Below, piece by piece: positions 25,233 to 34,399 of a DNA stretch of 64,000 nt. Positions within the stretch are counted from its first letter, which is position 1. Every line of letters begins with the position of its first letter. The notes beneath the pieces are model-generated. The model saw only the letters and a list, made by a program, of their open reading frames with translations, made no database searches and was not told the DNA's origin. The stretch is from JAFGDI01 sp963667715 (GTDB lineage Bacteria > Planctomycetota > Phycisphaerae > Sedimentisphaerales > SM23-30): contig OY763926.1 of NCBI GenBank assembly GCA_963667715.1, positions 4,340,001-4,404,000 of the forward strand, given 5' to 3'. A program made the position numbers and the translations under genes.

Positions 25233-26108
25233 ATGAAATACCGTATCTTAATTAGTAAAATATGTATTATTTTAACTGCAATATTCCTAACAAGTGGCTG
25301 CGGTGAAGATGAGTTCATAAAGGAGATGCGAGCAGAGAACCCCTTTATCAAGCCAAAGCAGCCAGAGAAGAACACGCAAAGTGTGATGGTGACATGCAAT
25401 AGTATAAAGCTAGTCATACCTGAGAGTTACAGTATCGACAAATTGGACATTTTCAAGCAGTATCCAGCTGAGAAGGTATTGAAAGGCAGGCAGAGTCCGG
25501 CGGTTTCTGGGCTTACCATTGACCAGGTAAAAAACTGGGAGAAAAATGGGTTCAGGATTGCAATCGCACCGGTGAGTTACTGGGTAAAAACTATAAAAAG
25601 TGTAAAAAGATTTATGGCAGACGAGGCAGAGAGCTCAATATTGAATATATACAGCAGCCCATCAGATTTTAGCGAGATATATCTGGAAAACTCTGCAAGT
25701 GAAAAAAAACTTACACTGTATGACATATCAGGAGCAGAGAGCAGTTATTCGGTCTTAAGAGGGAATTTTACATTTCGTATGCAATCGACGATATTTGGGC
25801 TGGAGCAACTAAAGAGCAATACGGTAAATTTCTTTCTGATAAGTGCTTTTAAGGATTTAATACCGCAAAGCTCACTGGCGATAATGGCAGGCAAGCAACA
25901 GGATCAAATAACGGGCTTGATGCCGTTGACGCTCAGGGGTACATTGCAAAATGGTTATATGATAGCCATCAGCTGCAGCGAGGGAAGTATTACTGATGGC
26001 AGTATAGCATCAGACATGCTTTACAATAAGGAAACCAGGAATGTATCAATCGTTTTGCTGGCACCAGAAGCGAAGCTGATTAATAGTCTGGCAGAAATGA
26101 ATGATTAG
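25233..26108 (+). CDS. Lipoprotein of unknown function
   Basis: About 291 residues. The ATG at 25233 has AGGA six bases before it. The lipoprotein signal (MKYRILISKICIILTAIFLTSGC) gives a lipid-anchored cysteine at about residue 23. The mature protein has no family I recognise. It includes several hydrophobic-charged alternations such as KLTLYDISGAESSYSVLRGNF and a C-terminal SIVLLAPEAKLINSLAEMN. It stands upstream of a PAS histidine kinase on the same strand with 59 bases between, so the two may be an operon in which the lipoprotein influences sensing; this is only context. Confidence 0.65.
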   Translation: MKYRILISKICIILTAIFLTSGCGEDEFIKEMRAENPFIKPKQPEKNTQSVMVTCNSIKLVIPESYSIDKLDIFKQYPAEKVLKGRQSPAVSGLTIDQVKNWEKNGFRIAIAPVSYWVKTIKSVKRFMADEAESSILNIYSSPSDFSEIYLENSASEKKLTLYDISGAESSYSVLRGNFTFRMQSTIFGLEQLKSNTVNFFLISAFKDLIPQSSLAIMAGKQQDQITGLMPLTLRGTLQNGYMIAISCSEGSITDGSIASDMLYNKETRNVSIVLLAPEAKLINSLAEMND

Positions 26109-26167
26109 GAATTAGGAATTAGGGGAATTACTCAATATTTATAGATGATATTGCGGATAATATATAA

Positions 26168-27265
26168 ATGAATGAAGGCATATTTAAGAACATTTGCGAT
26201 ACGGCCTGTTACGGCGTAGCGAGACTCGATATAGATGGTAATATAGAGTATTCAAATAACTGTTTGAGTTTGCTACTGAACATATCGCAAGAAGCAATAG
26301 ATAGTAAAGAACCATTTATCAACTATTTGCCGGAGAATGAGCATCGGCTGTATCGAAAGATATTCAGCGTGTATCCCGACCTGGTAAATGAGGATAATAA
26401 AGCAGCGATTAATGATCTGGAGCCGATCCACATAGAATTTGAGAAGCCGGCACCGAATAAGATGATGGCGATCTTACTAAAGGTTTCGATCCTTCCGCAA
26501 TATTCGGAAGGCAGGTTAGTGGGCTATGGGGTATGGCTCAATGATATCACTAGACGTAAAAAACTGCTGACCCAGCTGGATCAGGCCGAGAAGCTGGCAT
26601 CACTGGCAACACTGGCGTCTGGAATAGCACATCATTTTAATAATATAATCGGTGGCGTGGCTACTTTTGCTGATTTTGCACTGAGCGGTAATAATCCGCA
26701 GGCACATCAGCGGGCATTGATAATGACAATCGAAGCGGCGGATCGGATAAGTAATATCACATCGTCACTGCTGACATTTGCGGAGCAGGATTCACGAGAG
26801 GTAGAAAAGAGCGATCTGTCGGAAGTAGTAAATACTTTTGGTCATCTGATCGAAAAGAGCTTGTGTGATAAGAATATCATACTGGAGACCAGGATCGATT
26901 CGATACCATATTACGAGGTGCCGGGTGTGAAAGTGCATCAGGTGTTGAATAATATTATCAAGAACGCCCAGGAAGCGATGCCAGAGGGCGGTGTATTGAC
27001 AATGAAGCTGTATAGCGAAGGTGAATTTATCATTCTGGCCTTTAAGGATACCGGCATAGGAATAGATGCAGATCACCTGCCGCATATATTCAACCCGTTC
27101 TTTACGACGCGTGGGGTAGCCAGTAATGGCGATGCTTCACATAATAATGGACTGGGGCTGTCAGTGGTATATGGGATAATAAAAGAATTGAACGGTACGA
27201 TAACCGCCAGCAGTACGATCAATACTGGCTCAGAGTTTATAATCAGACTGCCGATACATCATTAA
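26168..27265 (+). CDS. PAS-domain sensor histidine kinase, cytoplasmic
   Basis: 365 residues, no membrane segment. A PAS domain (about 8-130; GVARLDIDGNIEYSNNC) is followed by the phospho-acceptor helix (LASGIAHHFNNIIGG, about residues 151-165) and an ATPase domain with N-box NNIIKNAQEAM, DTGIGID and NNGLGLSVVYGI. It autophosphorylates on histidine and passes phosphate to a receiver. The receiver protein at 27929 is near but on the other strand. A family B repeat covers its stop codon region. Confidence 0.9.
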   Translation: MNEGIFKNICDTACYGVARLDIDGNIEYSNNCLSLLLNISQEAIDSKEPFINYLPENEHRLYRKIFSVYPDLVNEDNKAAINDLEPIHIEFEKPAPNKMMAILLKVSILPQYSEGRLVGYGVWLNDITRRKKLLTQLDQAEKLASLATLASGIAHHFNNIIGGVATFADFALSGNNPQAHQRALIMTIEAADRISNITSSLLTFAEQDSREVEKSDLSEVVNTFGHLIEKSLCDKNIILETRIDSIPYYEVPGVKVHQVLNNIIKNAQEAMPEGGVLTMKLYSEGEFIILAFKDTGIGIDADHLPHIFNPFFTTRGVASNGDASHNNGLGLSVVYGIIKELNGTITASSTINTGSEFIIRLPIHH

Positions 27266-27313
27266 TTAGGATTTAGGATTTAGAAGTTAGGAATTAGGAA
27301 TTAGGAATTAGGG
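27263..27313 (+). repeat. Dispersed repeat family B, copy at a kinase stop codon
   Basis: TTAGGATTTAGG, TTAGAAGTTAGG and repeated AATTAGG words run from the kinase stop codon to the end of the convergent Clp-N gene. A shorter string is at 26105-26125. Confidence 0.7.
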
Positions 27314-27316
27314 GAG

Positions 27317-27781
27317 CTACTTTTTTCGGTAGTATGGTAGAGAACGGCCCTTTAGTTCGGCGGTCATATCTCTGAAATCTTTGAGCTTGACGGCAAGTCT
27401 TCTAAGTACTTTTTCACCGATACAACCCTTTTCCCTGAGAATAGCGAGTACAAGATACTCCGTACCCACCTTGCGGTCATTAAACTGTTCGGCTTCATCA
27501 AAGGCAAGCGAGATAACATTTTTGAAATGAGGCGTGACCGGCAGTCTACCAAGAAATAGTTTTTCCTGGGCACCGCGTCTGGAAAGGTCGTGGATCATCT
27601 TTTCCACAACCGAGAAATTCACATTGAACCGACGCAGAATCTGTGCGCCTAGTCCCATGCCATGTTCGAGTACTGCAAGCAGAATATGCTCGGTACCAAT
27701 ATAAATAATATTCTGGGTGTCGGCTTTTTCGCCGGCGATGCGAAGGACAGTTTTTGATGTTTCTGATAAATGTTGATACAT
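27317..27781 (-). CDS. Stand-alone Clp N-domain protein
   Basis: 154 residues made only of two Clp-N repeats (LRIAGEKADTQNIIYIGTEHILLAVLEH and SLAFDEAEQFNDRKVGTEYLVLAILRE), the substrate and adaptor-binding N-domain of ClpA/ClpC chaperones. The AAA+ ATPase domains are missing, so it cannot unfold proteins itself. Free Clp-N proteins may act as adaptors or compete for adaptors of the full-length Clp ATPase. No clp gene is nearby. Start codon has little ribosome-site support. Confidence 0.85.
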   Translation of the reverse strand: MYQHLSETSKTVLRIAGEKADTQNIIYIGTEHILLAVLEHGMGLGAQILRRFNVNFSVVEKMIHDLSRRGAQEKLFLGRLPVTPHFKNVISLAFDEAEQFNDRKVGTEYLVLAILREKGCIGEKVLRRLAVKLKDFRDMTAELKGRSLPYYRKK

Positions 27782-27928
27782 ATTGCAACCATTATAAATG
27801 TTCTGTAAGCACCCTCTTGTGAGAGTATACCGAGAATATTATCGTCGCGTAGTTCAAAAACAATTAAAAAAAGTCGAAAAAGGTCCAATAAAATTACAGG
27901 CGAGTGTGATACAGGCCTAATTTCAGGA

Positions 27929-29647
27929 TTAGCTGGTGGTTAAAGCCTGCTTGATCTCGGTAAGGAGCTGGTCAACTTTGAAAGGCTTATAAAGAACAGC
28001 ACTAAGTCCTTCACGATTTGCCCTTACAATAGAATGGTTCGGGTCGTAGCCAAAGCCGGTCATAAGAATGACGGGGATATCCTTATCTTTCTCGCGGGCA
28101 GCGGCAAAAACATCATAACCATTGGATTTAGGCATTTTAATATCGGAGATAACCAGGTCATAATGATTATGGTTTAGGAGTATAATAGCTTCTTCGCCAT
28201 TTTCTGCGGTATCGACAATACTCCCCTGATTGCCAAGAACATTTGCAAGAGTTTCACGGATAAATTCTTCATCGTCGGCAACGAGTACTCTCTTTTTCCA
28301 GAGTTCTTCGGTCTTTTGACTATCGTTGGCTTTGAAATCGTAAATACCACGCGGGCCGGACTGAACATCTTTCACAACAGATTTGATATCAACAGCATGA
28401 TCGACAACAGCCTGCAGCTTATGTCTGAGTTCGTCATGGCCAATATATTCTTCGAGCAGATTTGAGATATCGTTAATAATACTGTTAAGCGGTTTAGATA
28501 TCTGTACATTGAGGGTATCGGCGGTCTGGCCGGTTACCTGATGACGCTCAACAACCATAAGGTCTAGGATATTTATCGCAATGGCAATATAGCGAGCGAA
28601 GATCTCTGCCATCTGACGAGATTCTTCGGTAAGTCCATTGCCATGATGACTTTCGACATTGAAAGTACCGATGATCTTATCGTGTAGTCTGAGCGGGACG
28701 GTAAGAGAAGATCTTCCGCCGTCGAGGCCAGGTAGATAATGCGAGTCGGTAACAGGGTTATTACATAGATAGCTTCTGCCGGTAGCGGCGACGTATCCGG
28801 TAATACCATTATTTTCTGAGCTGGCAAAGATTTCATGGTCGAGATCGCCAGGGATACCTTCACTGAAAAGTACTTCGAGTTTATTACTCTTAGGATGGAG
28901 CATTCTGATAGAGAAATGGTCGAAGTTTAGCAGCTGCTTGGCATACTTTACGATCTTATCTTCGAGCAGAGTGATCCTCTGTTCAACATTCATGCCGGTG
29001 AAGCTGTCGGCTTCTAGTCTAACAAGTTCATGTCCAGCTTTATCGATAGCATTTATTCTCATTTGCAGTCTGCGGCTGGCAGTAGCGTCGATAACGACGG
29101 TCGAAGTCTGAATGAGGTTACCATTCTGGTCGATAACCGGAGCGACAGTCATTTCGAAATAATGATTCTGCTGACTATCGAAGCAGGAATATCTTCGTTT
29201 ACGCTGAGTAAGAGAAAGTCTGTCAGCCTTCGGCGTATCATTTATATCTTTTTCAAAATATTTGAAAGCTTCGATATTATGTTCGACGATCGCCTTTCTG
29301 ACGAAATCAGAAAGTTCGTTAACTTTTTGATTGGCCCAAAGTATTGTGCCGTCGCGATTGGCAACGCACACACCTTCACCAATATTATTGAGCAGTTCTT
29401 CTGCCTGGCGTTTAAGCATACGCCCTTCGATAGCGATACAATCATCAGGAGAAATAATAACGGCGTCGATATCCTTAGCAGAGACAAGAGAGAAGAGTTC
29501 GCTATAATTACCGGCACGGCATAGTTCCCAGCCGTCGAGTTCATTTAGCAGCTCCGGTTCATAAACCCTAGGGTTACCAGAGATTGAATTCTGATCAAGA
29601 ATGACCAGTTTTTTTACCTTTGCCTTAGCATCCAAATTATCGCTCAT
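27929..29647 (-). CDS. PAS-GAF-receiver signalling protein without kinase domain
   Basis: 572 residues: an N-terminal receiver-like segment (about 1-75), PAS domain (about 80-190; NIGEGVCVANRDGTILWANQ), GAF domain (about 220-370) and a helical region (about 375-440) where a dimerisation/phospho-acceptor domain would sit. A full receiver closes it (about 450-572) with DDEEFIRE, the acceptor Asp in LVISDIKMPKSNG and Lys in LYKPFKVDQ. No ATPase domain is present, so it is probably a phosphate sink or scaffold controlled by a separate kinase such as the one at 26168. AAAGGTAG precedes the ATG. Confidence 0.82.
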   Translation of the reverse strand: MSDNLDAKAKVKKLVILDQNSISGNPRVYEPELLNELDGWELCRAGNYSELFSLVSAKDIDAVIISPDDCIAIEGRMLKRQAEELLNNIGEGVCVANRDGTILWANQKVNELSDFVRKAIVEHNIEAFKYFEKDINDTPKADRLSLTQRKRRYSCFDSQQNHYFEMTVAPVIDQNGNLIQTSTVVIDATASRRLQMRINAIDKAGHELVRLEADSFTGMNVEQRITLLEDKIVKYAKQLLNFDHFSIRMLHPKSNKLEVLFSEGIPGDLDHEIFASSENNGITGYVAATGRSYLCNNPVTDSHYLPGLDGGRSSLTVPLRLHDKIIGTFNVESHHGNGLTEESRQMAEIFARYIAIAINILDLMVVERHQVTGQTADTLNVQISKPLNSIINDISNLLEEYIGHDELRHKLQAVVDHAVDIKSVVKDVQSGPRGIYDFKANDSQKTEELWKKRVLVADDEEFIRETLANVLGNQGSIVDTAENGEEAIILLNHNHYDLVISDIKMPKSNGYDVFAAAREKDKDIPVILMTGFGYDPNHSIVRANREGLSAVLYKPFKVDQLLTEIKQALTTS

Positions 29648-29845
29648 CGAAAAACTACCTTTTCTACACTGCTAACACTAACCGCGAGCTTGAGCGTCTG
29701 AAAGCCGAGTAGGCGAACAGGCATATCGCAAGTAAGAACAACAAGTTACGCACAGGTGTTCTGACGAGCAGAAGCGGTCATGCTATACCATAGCAGTAAA
29801 TAAACTATATTCCAATTCTCTCCACTTTAAGTTATACAACAGAGC

Positions 29846-29884
29846 AAAAAAAATGTCAAACTTAATTAAAAGTTCGACATTTTC
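29846..29884. terminator. Hairpin terminator downstream of the Xer recombinase gene
   Basis: Arms AAAATGTCAAACTT and AAGTTCGACATTTT around AATTAA, with A and T runs on both sides. It lies between the end of the recombinase gene and the start of the next gene on the same strand. Confidence 0.7.
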
Positions 29885-29912
29885 ATTTTAGTTAAATCAC
29901 AACCCTTTAATG

Positions 29913-31022
29913 CTAATCCTTATTCCAGCTATTCTCACGAGGATGAGCACTTTCGTAAACATCTTTCATGTGGCTGGTGGTTAAATGGGTATAGACCTGA
30001 GTGGTACTAAGTGACCTGTGTCCAAGAAGTTCCTGAACGACTCTGAGGTCTGCTCCATTGTTAAGCATGTGGGTCGCAAAACTGTGTCGGAGGGTATGAG
30101 GGCTGATCCTCGGATCGAGACCTGCCTGACGCAGGTATTTGTCCAGTTTTCGGCGAACTGAACGAGTACTCAGCCTTTGACCGTGCTTATTTATCAGCAA
30201 TGCTGTCTGGTCGAAATTATGTTTACGCGGATCAACGTCTCTGTAAGTAAGATATCTTTGTATAGCCTGAAGGGCCGACGGGCCGATCGGAGCGATACGT
30301 TCTTTCTTACCTTTACCGCGTAAGTGCAAAACTTCCCCCAGAAAGTCAACATCAGTCAGATTCAAGTTTACGAGCTCACTAACGCGAAGCCCGCTGCTAT
30401 AAAGAGTTTCGAGGATAGCTCTATCACGAGCACCTAACAGAGTGTTAGTATCCGGGCAACTCAGCAGTTTTTGAATCTGCTCAGGTTCAAGAAACCTAGG
30501 CAATCTTTTTTCCTGCCTTGGTGTGCGAATAACTGTAACAGGGCTGGATTCGATATACCCGCGTCGCGTGAGGAACTTATAAAAGCTTCTCAAAGTGGCC
30601 AGCTTTCTTGCCGACGAGGTTTTCGAATAATTTTTTTCACCGAGATAGGCTAAAAATGCCCTAATGGTATTAACACCCATCTCTAGTAAAACAGAAGCGA
30701 TCCCTGCACAAGCCGCTTCGGAGTAACCCGAAGCATCGGCATAAACAATGCCTTCGCTGTTAGCCTGATCTTTAAGTAATTGTTCGTTGTCGAGTAAATA
30801 ACTGACAAACTGTCTCAGATCAGCACTGTAACACTTGACCGTATGCGCTGAAAAATGACGCTCATACTGTAAATAGTCCAGGAATTCCCTAATGGGTGCA
30901 ATTCCCAGAATTTTGTCCTGAACCGGTAAAGTGCTGACAGCAGAGTTTGCTGTCTCTCCAGTTCCGGCTTGAAAGTCCGTTTCGAGACTTTCTACATTAA
31001 TATCTAACTTATTTTCCAGCAT
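29913..31022 (-). CDS. Tyrosine recombinase of the XerC/XerD type
   Basis: About 369 residues from the ATG at 31022, which has GAGAG seven bases upstream. The SAM-like N-domain (about 65-165) follows a 45-residue extension. The catalytic domain has TLYSSGLRVSELVNL (first Arg), HTLRHSFATHML (His, Arg), LLGHRSLSTTQVYTHL (His and nucleophile Tyr). Xer enzymes resolve chromosome dimers at dif. The typical HTLRHSFATH and LGHxSxxTTQxYTH wording favours a housekeeping Xer protein over a phage integrase. An acidic extra loop in the N-domain (DQANSEGIVYADASGYSEAA) is unusual. Confidence 0.9.
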   Translation of the reverse strand: MLENKLDINVESLETDFQAGTGETANSAVSTLPVQDKILGIAPIREFLDYLQYERHFSAHTVKCYSADLRQFVSYLLDNEQLLKDQANSEGIVYADASGYSEAACAGIASVLLEMGVNTIRAFLAYLGEKNYSKTSSARKLATLRSFYKFLTRRGYIESSPVTVIRTPRQEKRLPRFLEPEQIQKLLSCPDTNTLLGARDRAILETLYSSGLRVSELVNLNLTDVDFLGEVLHLRGKGKKERIAPIGPSALQAIQRYLTYRDVDPRKHNFDQTALLINKHGQRLSTRSVRRKLDKYLRQAGLDPRISPHTLRHSFATHMLNNGADLRVVQELLGHRSLSTTQVYTHLTTSHMKDVYESAHPRENSWNKD

Positions 31023-31253
31023 AACAAGACTCTCACGGCGAAAATCCAAACTTACCGTCGCTTTGCGTCCAGCGTCCTAAAAATAATTTATTTACCATGG
31101 GTCTTATAGATAAATAAATCGTACGCAATAGCTTCAACTCTATGACAAGACCGTCCAATGAATGTTCGAAACTCCGTTGTCAAACATACGTCCTGTCCAC
31201 AATAATACAATCACCCCAGCCCACGCCGGGAAAGTGTAACGATTTAAGGAGAG

Positions 31254-31535
31254 TTACAGCTCCTGATCCCAAGTAAGGTCATCCTTAATAGCGTCCGTCC
31301 TGGATCCCTTACTATCGGGACATAAAATTTTGTCCGCCTCCTCGACCAGATTCTTACTCAACTGGAAGCTTAATACCGCGGCATCAAACCAGTCGAAGTT
31401 TCTTTCTTCATCGTTAGCCAGGTCAACGAAGGAGTCGAGAAGTTTTTCCTCGTTACCGGGCAGATAGCGAAAGATGAATTGCTCACCTTCTTTCTGTATA
31501 GTCAGCACTCTTTTTTCCGCTTTTTTGCTAGCCAT
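31254..31535 (-). CDS. Small conserved-looking cytoplasmic protein of unknown function
   Basis: 93 residues from the ATG at 31535, chosen because AGGA lies about seven bases upstream and because it then starts two bases behind the preceding stop. Charged, with VLTIQKEGEQFIFRYLPGNEEKLLDSFVDLA followed by a helical stretch; no recognised domain. It is tightly coupled to the upstream CsgG/LpoB-like lipoprotein gene, so it probably serves the same process. No function is proposed. Confidence 0.65.
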   Translation of the reverse strand: MASKKAEKRVLTIQKEGEQFIFRYLPGNEEKLLDSFVDLANDEERNFDWFDAAVLSFQLSKNLVEEADKILCPDSKGSRTDAIKDDLTWDQEL

Positions 31536-31537
31536 TG

Positions 31538-32281
31538 TTAATCCTGCTCTTGATATTGTCCAGTTCTGATACAATAGTCATAAAGTAATCGTCCAATTAC
31601 CTGATGCGAGACGAATCTCATATAGCCAGAACTAGTCAAGATCTTATTAACCCCGAGAGGCGTTTCCTTCGCCTGCAGGGTTGAATAATTTTCAACCTGC
31701 TGAATAATATCCTTATTACCAGCATCAAAAACATCATTGACCTGCACAACAGCTTTCAGAACTGGTCCGTTTTCGAGCTCAAAAGTCGTCGGCTGCCTTG
31801 ACATCTCTGACGGGTCGAAATCGTCGCTATCAGCGAGTTCAACCATATGGGGCTGTCTTTGTTCATAAACCTGAACGACAATCCCGATCAGAGGCGGCTG
31901 GTAAGGTTGATACCTGGTAATTTTACCAACAAATAAGGCATCAGCCCCGATCTCTTCAGCAATAGCTGACAGGTCATCAGCATCTTTAATTTTAGTAAGT
32001 CCAAGTCTATGCTGTGCTGCGAGTACATGATTAACAGAAAGAACCTGTATATTATCCTGTACAGAAGCAAGCTCAGTATAAAACTCATCTGTCATAGCTA
32101 TCGTATTTAATGCCTCAGAACCTGAGTCATTTTTAAATGGAACCACCGCCACCGTCCAGAGATTAGGTCTGTATGGGTTTTTGAATTCCAATTTAGAGGC
32201 ATTATCAGCATTATTACAGCCGGTCAACGAAGCCAAGGCTAAAATTAAACTGAGAAAAACAATATTCACTTTTTTCTTCAC
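31538..32281 (-). CDS. CsgG/LpoB-like lipoprotein
   Basis: 247 residues with a lipoprotein signal (VFLSLILALASLTGC; lipidated Cys about residue 22). The mature part begins WTVAVVPFKNDSGSEALNTIAMTDEFYTELASV and continues LAAQHRLGL and LSAIAEEIGADALFVGKITRY. That order (nucleotide-fold strand, FxN, then GADALFVGKI) resembles the CsgG/LpoB/TolB-N class. A GTG start at 32281 with GAG upstream is used. Members attach to the outer membrane and help secretion or cell-wall synthesis; the role here is open. It lies between a TolB-like lipoprotein and a small coupled gene. Confidence 0.7.
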   Translation of the reverse strand: MKKKVNIVFLSLILALASLTGCNNADNASKLEFKNPYRPNLWTVAVVPFKNDSGSEALNTIAMTDEFYTELASVQDNIQVLSVNHVLAAQHRLGLTKIKDADDLSAIAEEIGADALFVGKITRYQPYQPPLIGIVVQVYEQRQPHMVELADSDDFDPSEMSRQPTTFELENGPVLKAVVQVNDVFDAGNKDIIQQVENYSTLQAKETPLGVNKILTSSGYMRFVSHQVIGRLLYDYCIRTGQYQEQD

Positions 32282-32476
32282 AAGTACTCACTTCCAGGAC
32301 GTAGGTCCCATAATGCACCAGGTCGTCTTAACACTATTTTTCATGAGTGCCTGTTAGCAGAAGCATTTACGCCAGACAAAGAACAGCATATGTATGTATC
32401 ATCATCGGCCAGAAGAAGATACGTTTTAGGTCATATCGCCCCACCAAGCGTCCATAGGAGCGATAATCGCTAGCTG

Positions 32477-33610
32477 TCAGTTTGCCTTAATCCCGCCACC
32501 TAATGGATGATTACTCAACTCAAAAGGCTCTGCCTTGTCGAGATTAACTCTCACGGGACGTACAGACCAGATATTGTCGATATAGTTACGGTCAGAACAG
32601 TAGAACAGTCTGCCGTCAGGCGACCATACCGGTGAGAAGTCTGCCGCATCACTACCAGTTACACGATGATTGTTACGGCCAGTAACATCGATAACCCATA
32701 CATCTTCACCAGCAGCGTCGGGAACCAGTGAGTTAGTACCAGTTACAGCATCGTACATATTCTTGCCAACTGAGCAATATGAGATCATAGAGGCATCAGC
32801 AGACCAGGCAGGAGTAATACAGGCATAGTTCACATTACTAACAATTTCAGTTTCATACTTCGCTTCTCCATTAAGAATATCGACGGTCCAAATACTAAAC
32901 CAGCGACTGCCACGATATCTGGCTCTCTGAAAAACGATCTTATTTATTTTAGGATTAGGCGACCAGTTTGGGAACAGGCCATACCCGATCCACTTTTTCA
33001 GGCTAGGGTTAGCCAGATTAACAGTCCAGAGCTCCCACTGCTTCGAGCGAGGGCCAAAAGAGCAGTATACAATCTCTTTACCATCAGGCGACCAAGAAGG
33101 GTGAATGTCATTACTGACCCCCGAAGTGAGTCTGGTCGGGCTTGAGCCGTCAAGACCAACAACCCAGATATCCCATGAGCCAGAGCGATTAGAAGCGTAT
33201 GCTATCTTATCATTATTAGGCGAGAAAGCAGGTTGGATTTCACTGGCGGGATCACTGGTAAGCCTGGTCGCGACAAACCCATTTATCTGTTTAATAAAGA
33301 TATCGGGATTTGGCGAATGTCTAAGGGAGCTAAAAGTAATAAGCTTATTATCATTACTTACACAAGGATCATAATCGCCACCTTCTTCACAGAAAGTGTG
33401 CTGCACGAGAGATGTAAAAGGCTTAGATTCGAATTCAACCGGTTGATAGCCAGATAAATCACCATCGAGGCCTACTCTTATAGACTGGCTGGCTGGCTCA
33501 ATAGCCGTTGAATTCAAATCGCTGTTGAATCCGCAGCCCCCTACTAACAGGGAACAGGCGGTCATAAGAGCCAGCGATCGGATTTTAATATTCAACCCTG
33601 CAAAAAGCAT
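32477..33610 (-). CDS. TolB-like PD40 beta-propeller lipoprotein
   Basis: About 377 residues from the ATG at 33610 (AAGGA nine bases upstream); earlier in-frame starts give no signal peptide at the N-terminus. A lipoprotein signal (LALMTACSLLVGGC) precedes a series of PD40 blades with the usual wording (AFSPNNDKIAYASNRSG, SWSPDGKEIVYCS, PVWSPDGRLFYCSD), each about 45 residues. TolB and relatives are periplasmic propellers that bind partner proteins at the cell envelope. Here lipidation would tether it. It is the first gene of a minus-strand run with the CsgG/LpoB-like lipoprotein gene. Confidence 0.85.
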   Translation of the reverse strand: MLFAGLNIKIRSLALMTACSLLVGGCGFNSDLNSTAIEPASQSIRVGLDGDLSGYQPVEFESKPFTSLVQHTFCEEGGDYDPCVSNDNKLITFSSLRHSPNPDIFIKQINGFVATRLTSDPASEIQPAFSPNNDKIAYASNRSGSWDIWVVGLDGSSPTRLTSGVSNDIHPSWSPDGKEIVYCSFGPRSKQWELWTVNLANPSLKKWIGYGLFPNWSPNPKINKIVFQRARYRGSRWFSIWTVDILNGEAKYETEIVSNVNYACITPAWSADASMISYCSVGKNMYDAVTGTNSLVPDAAGEDVWVIDVTGRNNHRVTGSDAADFSPVWSPDGRLFYCSDRNYIDNIWSVRPVRVNLDKAEPFELSNHPLGGGIKAN

Positions 33611-34005
33611 ATTCGGGCCATCCTTATAATTCATAAAGCTGATAATTCTTGCCGGACTCCCAGCGGCTAGGAATGTTATCATTGCAAATGTTAAAGTGTC
33701 TACATCCTGTCTGACACATAAATAGCTTTTTCAGGCCTGGAGCGTGAGCAGCAAAGCCTGCTTATAGAACTTAAATCATCCATTGACTGTCGGAGTCCTA
33801 TAAAGCTAGGGAATACATCGTCTATATCTCAGAAATTCTTTAACTTTATCAGACCACTACCAGAACAAAGTGTTTCATTTGTAAGGTTCTATTTTTAAGG
33901 GAGTTAAGAAAGAGCAGGCAAGTGAAGCCCGATAAAAATTTATCTTCTACCAAAAAAATAACATGATATTTATATGTTATAGGACTAAGGGCCGATAAGT
34001 TTAGC
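33611..34005. other. Divergent promoter region, no gene seen
   Basis: 395 AT-rich bases between the TolB-like lipoprotein gene (minus) and the MerR-like gene (plus). It must contain both promoters. No repeat family found elsewhere in the window is present. Confidence 0.5.
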
Positions 34006-34275
34006 ATGAGCAAAGAGCTGGAAAATAGCAGAGCAGGTAAAAATGCTGGATATCTTTCGCTGGGCGAGGCTGCCCAGGCAGGAGGAGTATCGAGCCAAAG
34101 TCTGCAATACTATATTATGTGCGGACTGCTGGAAGCTGCGGTTTTAACGCGTACAAACCGGAAAATGTTCGACGAAAGCAATATAGAACGCATAAAACTG
34201 ATAAAAAAGCTAAACGATAGCGGCTATCCGCTGAGAGAGATACGGGAGATCTTTTTGAAAGGTAAGAAGGTTTAG
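34006..34275 (+). CDS. MerR-like winged helix regulator
   Basis: 89 residues. YLSLGEAAQAGGVSSQSLQYYIMCGLLEAAV is the MerR-type helix-turn-helix plus wing, and ERIKLIKKLNDSGYPLREIREIFL completes the domain. No effector domain or long dimerisation helix follows, so it is a minimal form. It may regulate the convergent symporter/CoA-ligase cluster or the divergent lipoprotein genes; nothing in the sequence decides this. No clear ribosome site before the ATG. Confidence 0.78.
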   Translation: MSKELENSRAGKNAGYLSLGEAAQAGGVSSQSLQYYIMCGLLEAAVLTRTNRKMFDESNIERIKLIKKLNDSGYPLREIREIFLKGKKV

Positions 34276-34332
34276 GGAGAAATATATTTTGGGGAAGCAA
34301 GGTATTGCGGCTCTATTGTTGCTTATTTATAG

Positions 34333-34376
34333 AAAAAAAGCGTTCGGAACTTTTTGGGCGTACCGAACGCTTTTGT
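34333..34376. terminator. Bidirectional intrinsic terminator
   Basis: Perfect 12-bp stem AAAAGCGTTCGG/CCGAACGCTTTT with a 15-base loop, between the MerR-like gene and the convergent symporter gene. Confidence 0.9.
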
Positions 34377-34399
34377 TATTTATGGTTGGGAGTTGGTAA

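Noticed and set aside
29913..31022. Phage integrase belonging to the capsid cassette
   Set aside because: It is 28 kb away, not linked to any phage gene, and its motifs fit the housekeeping XerC/XerD class.
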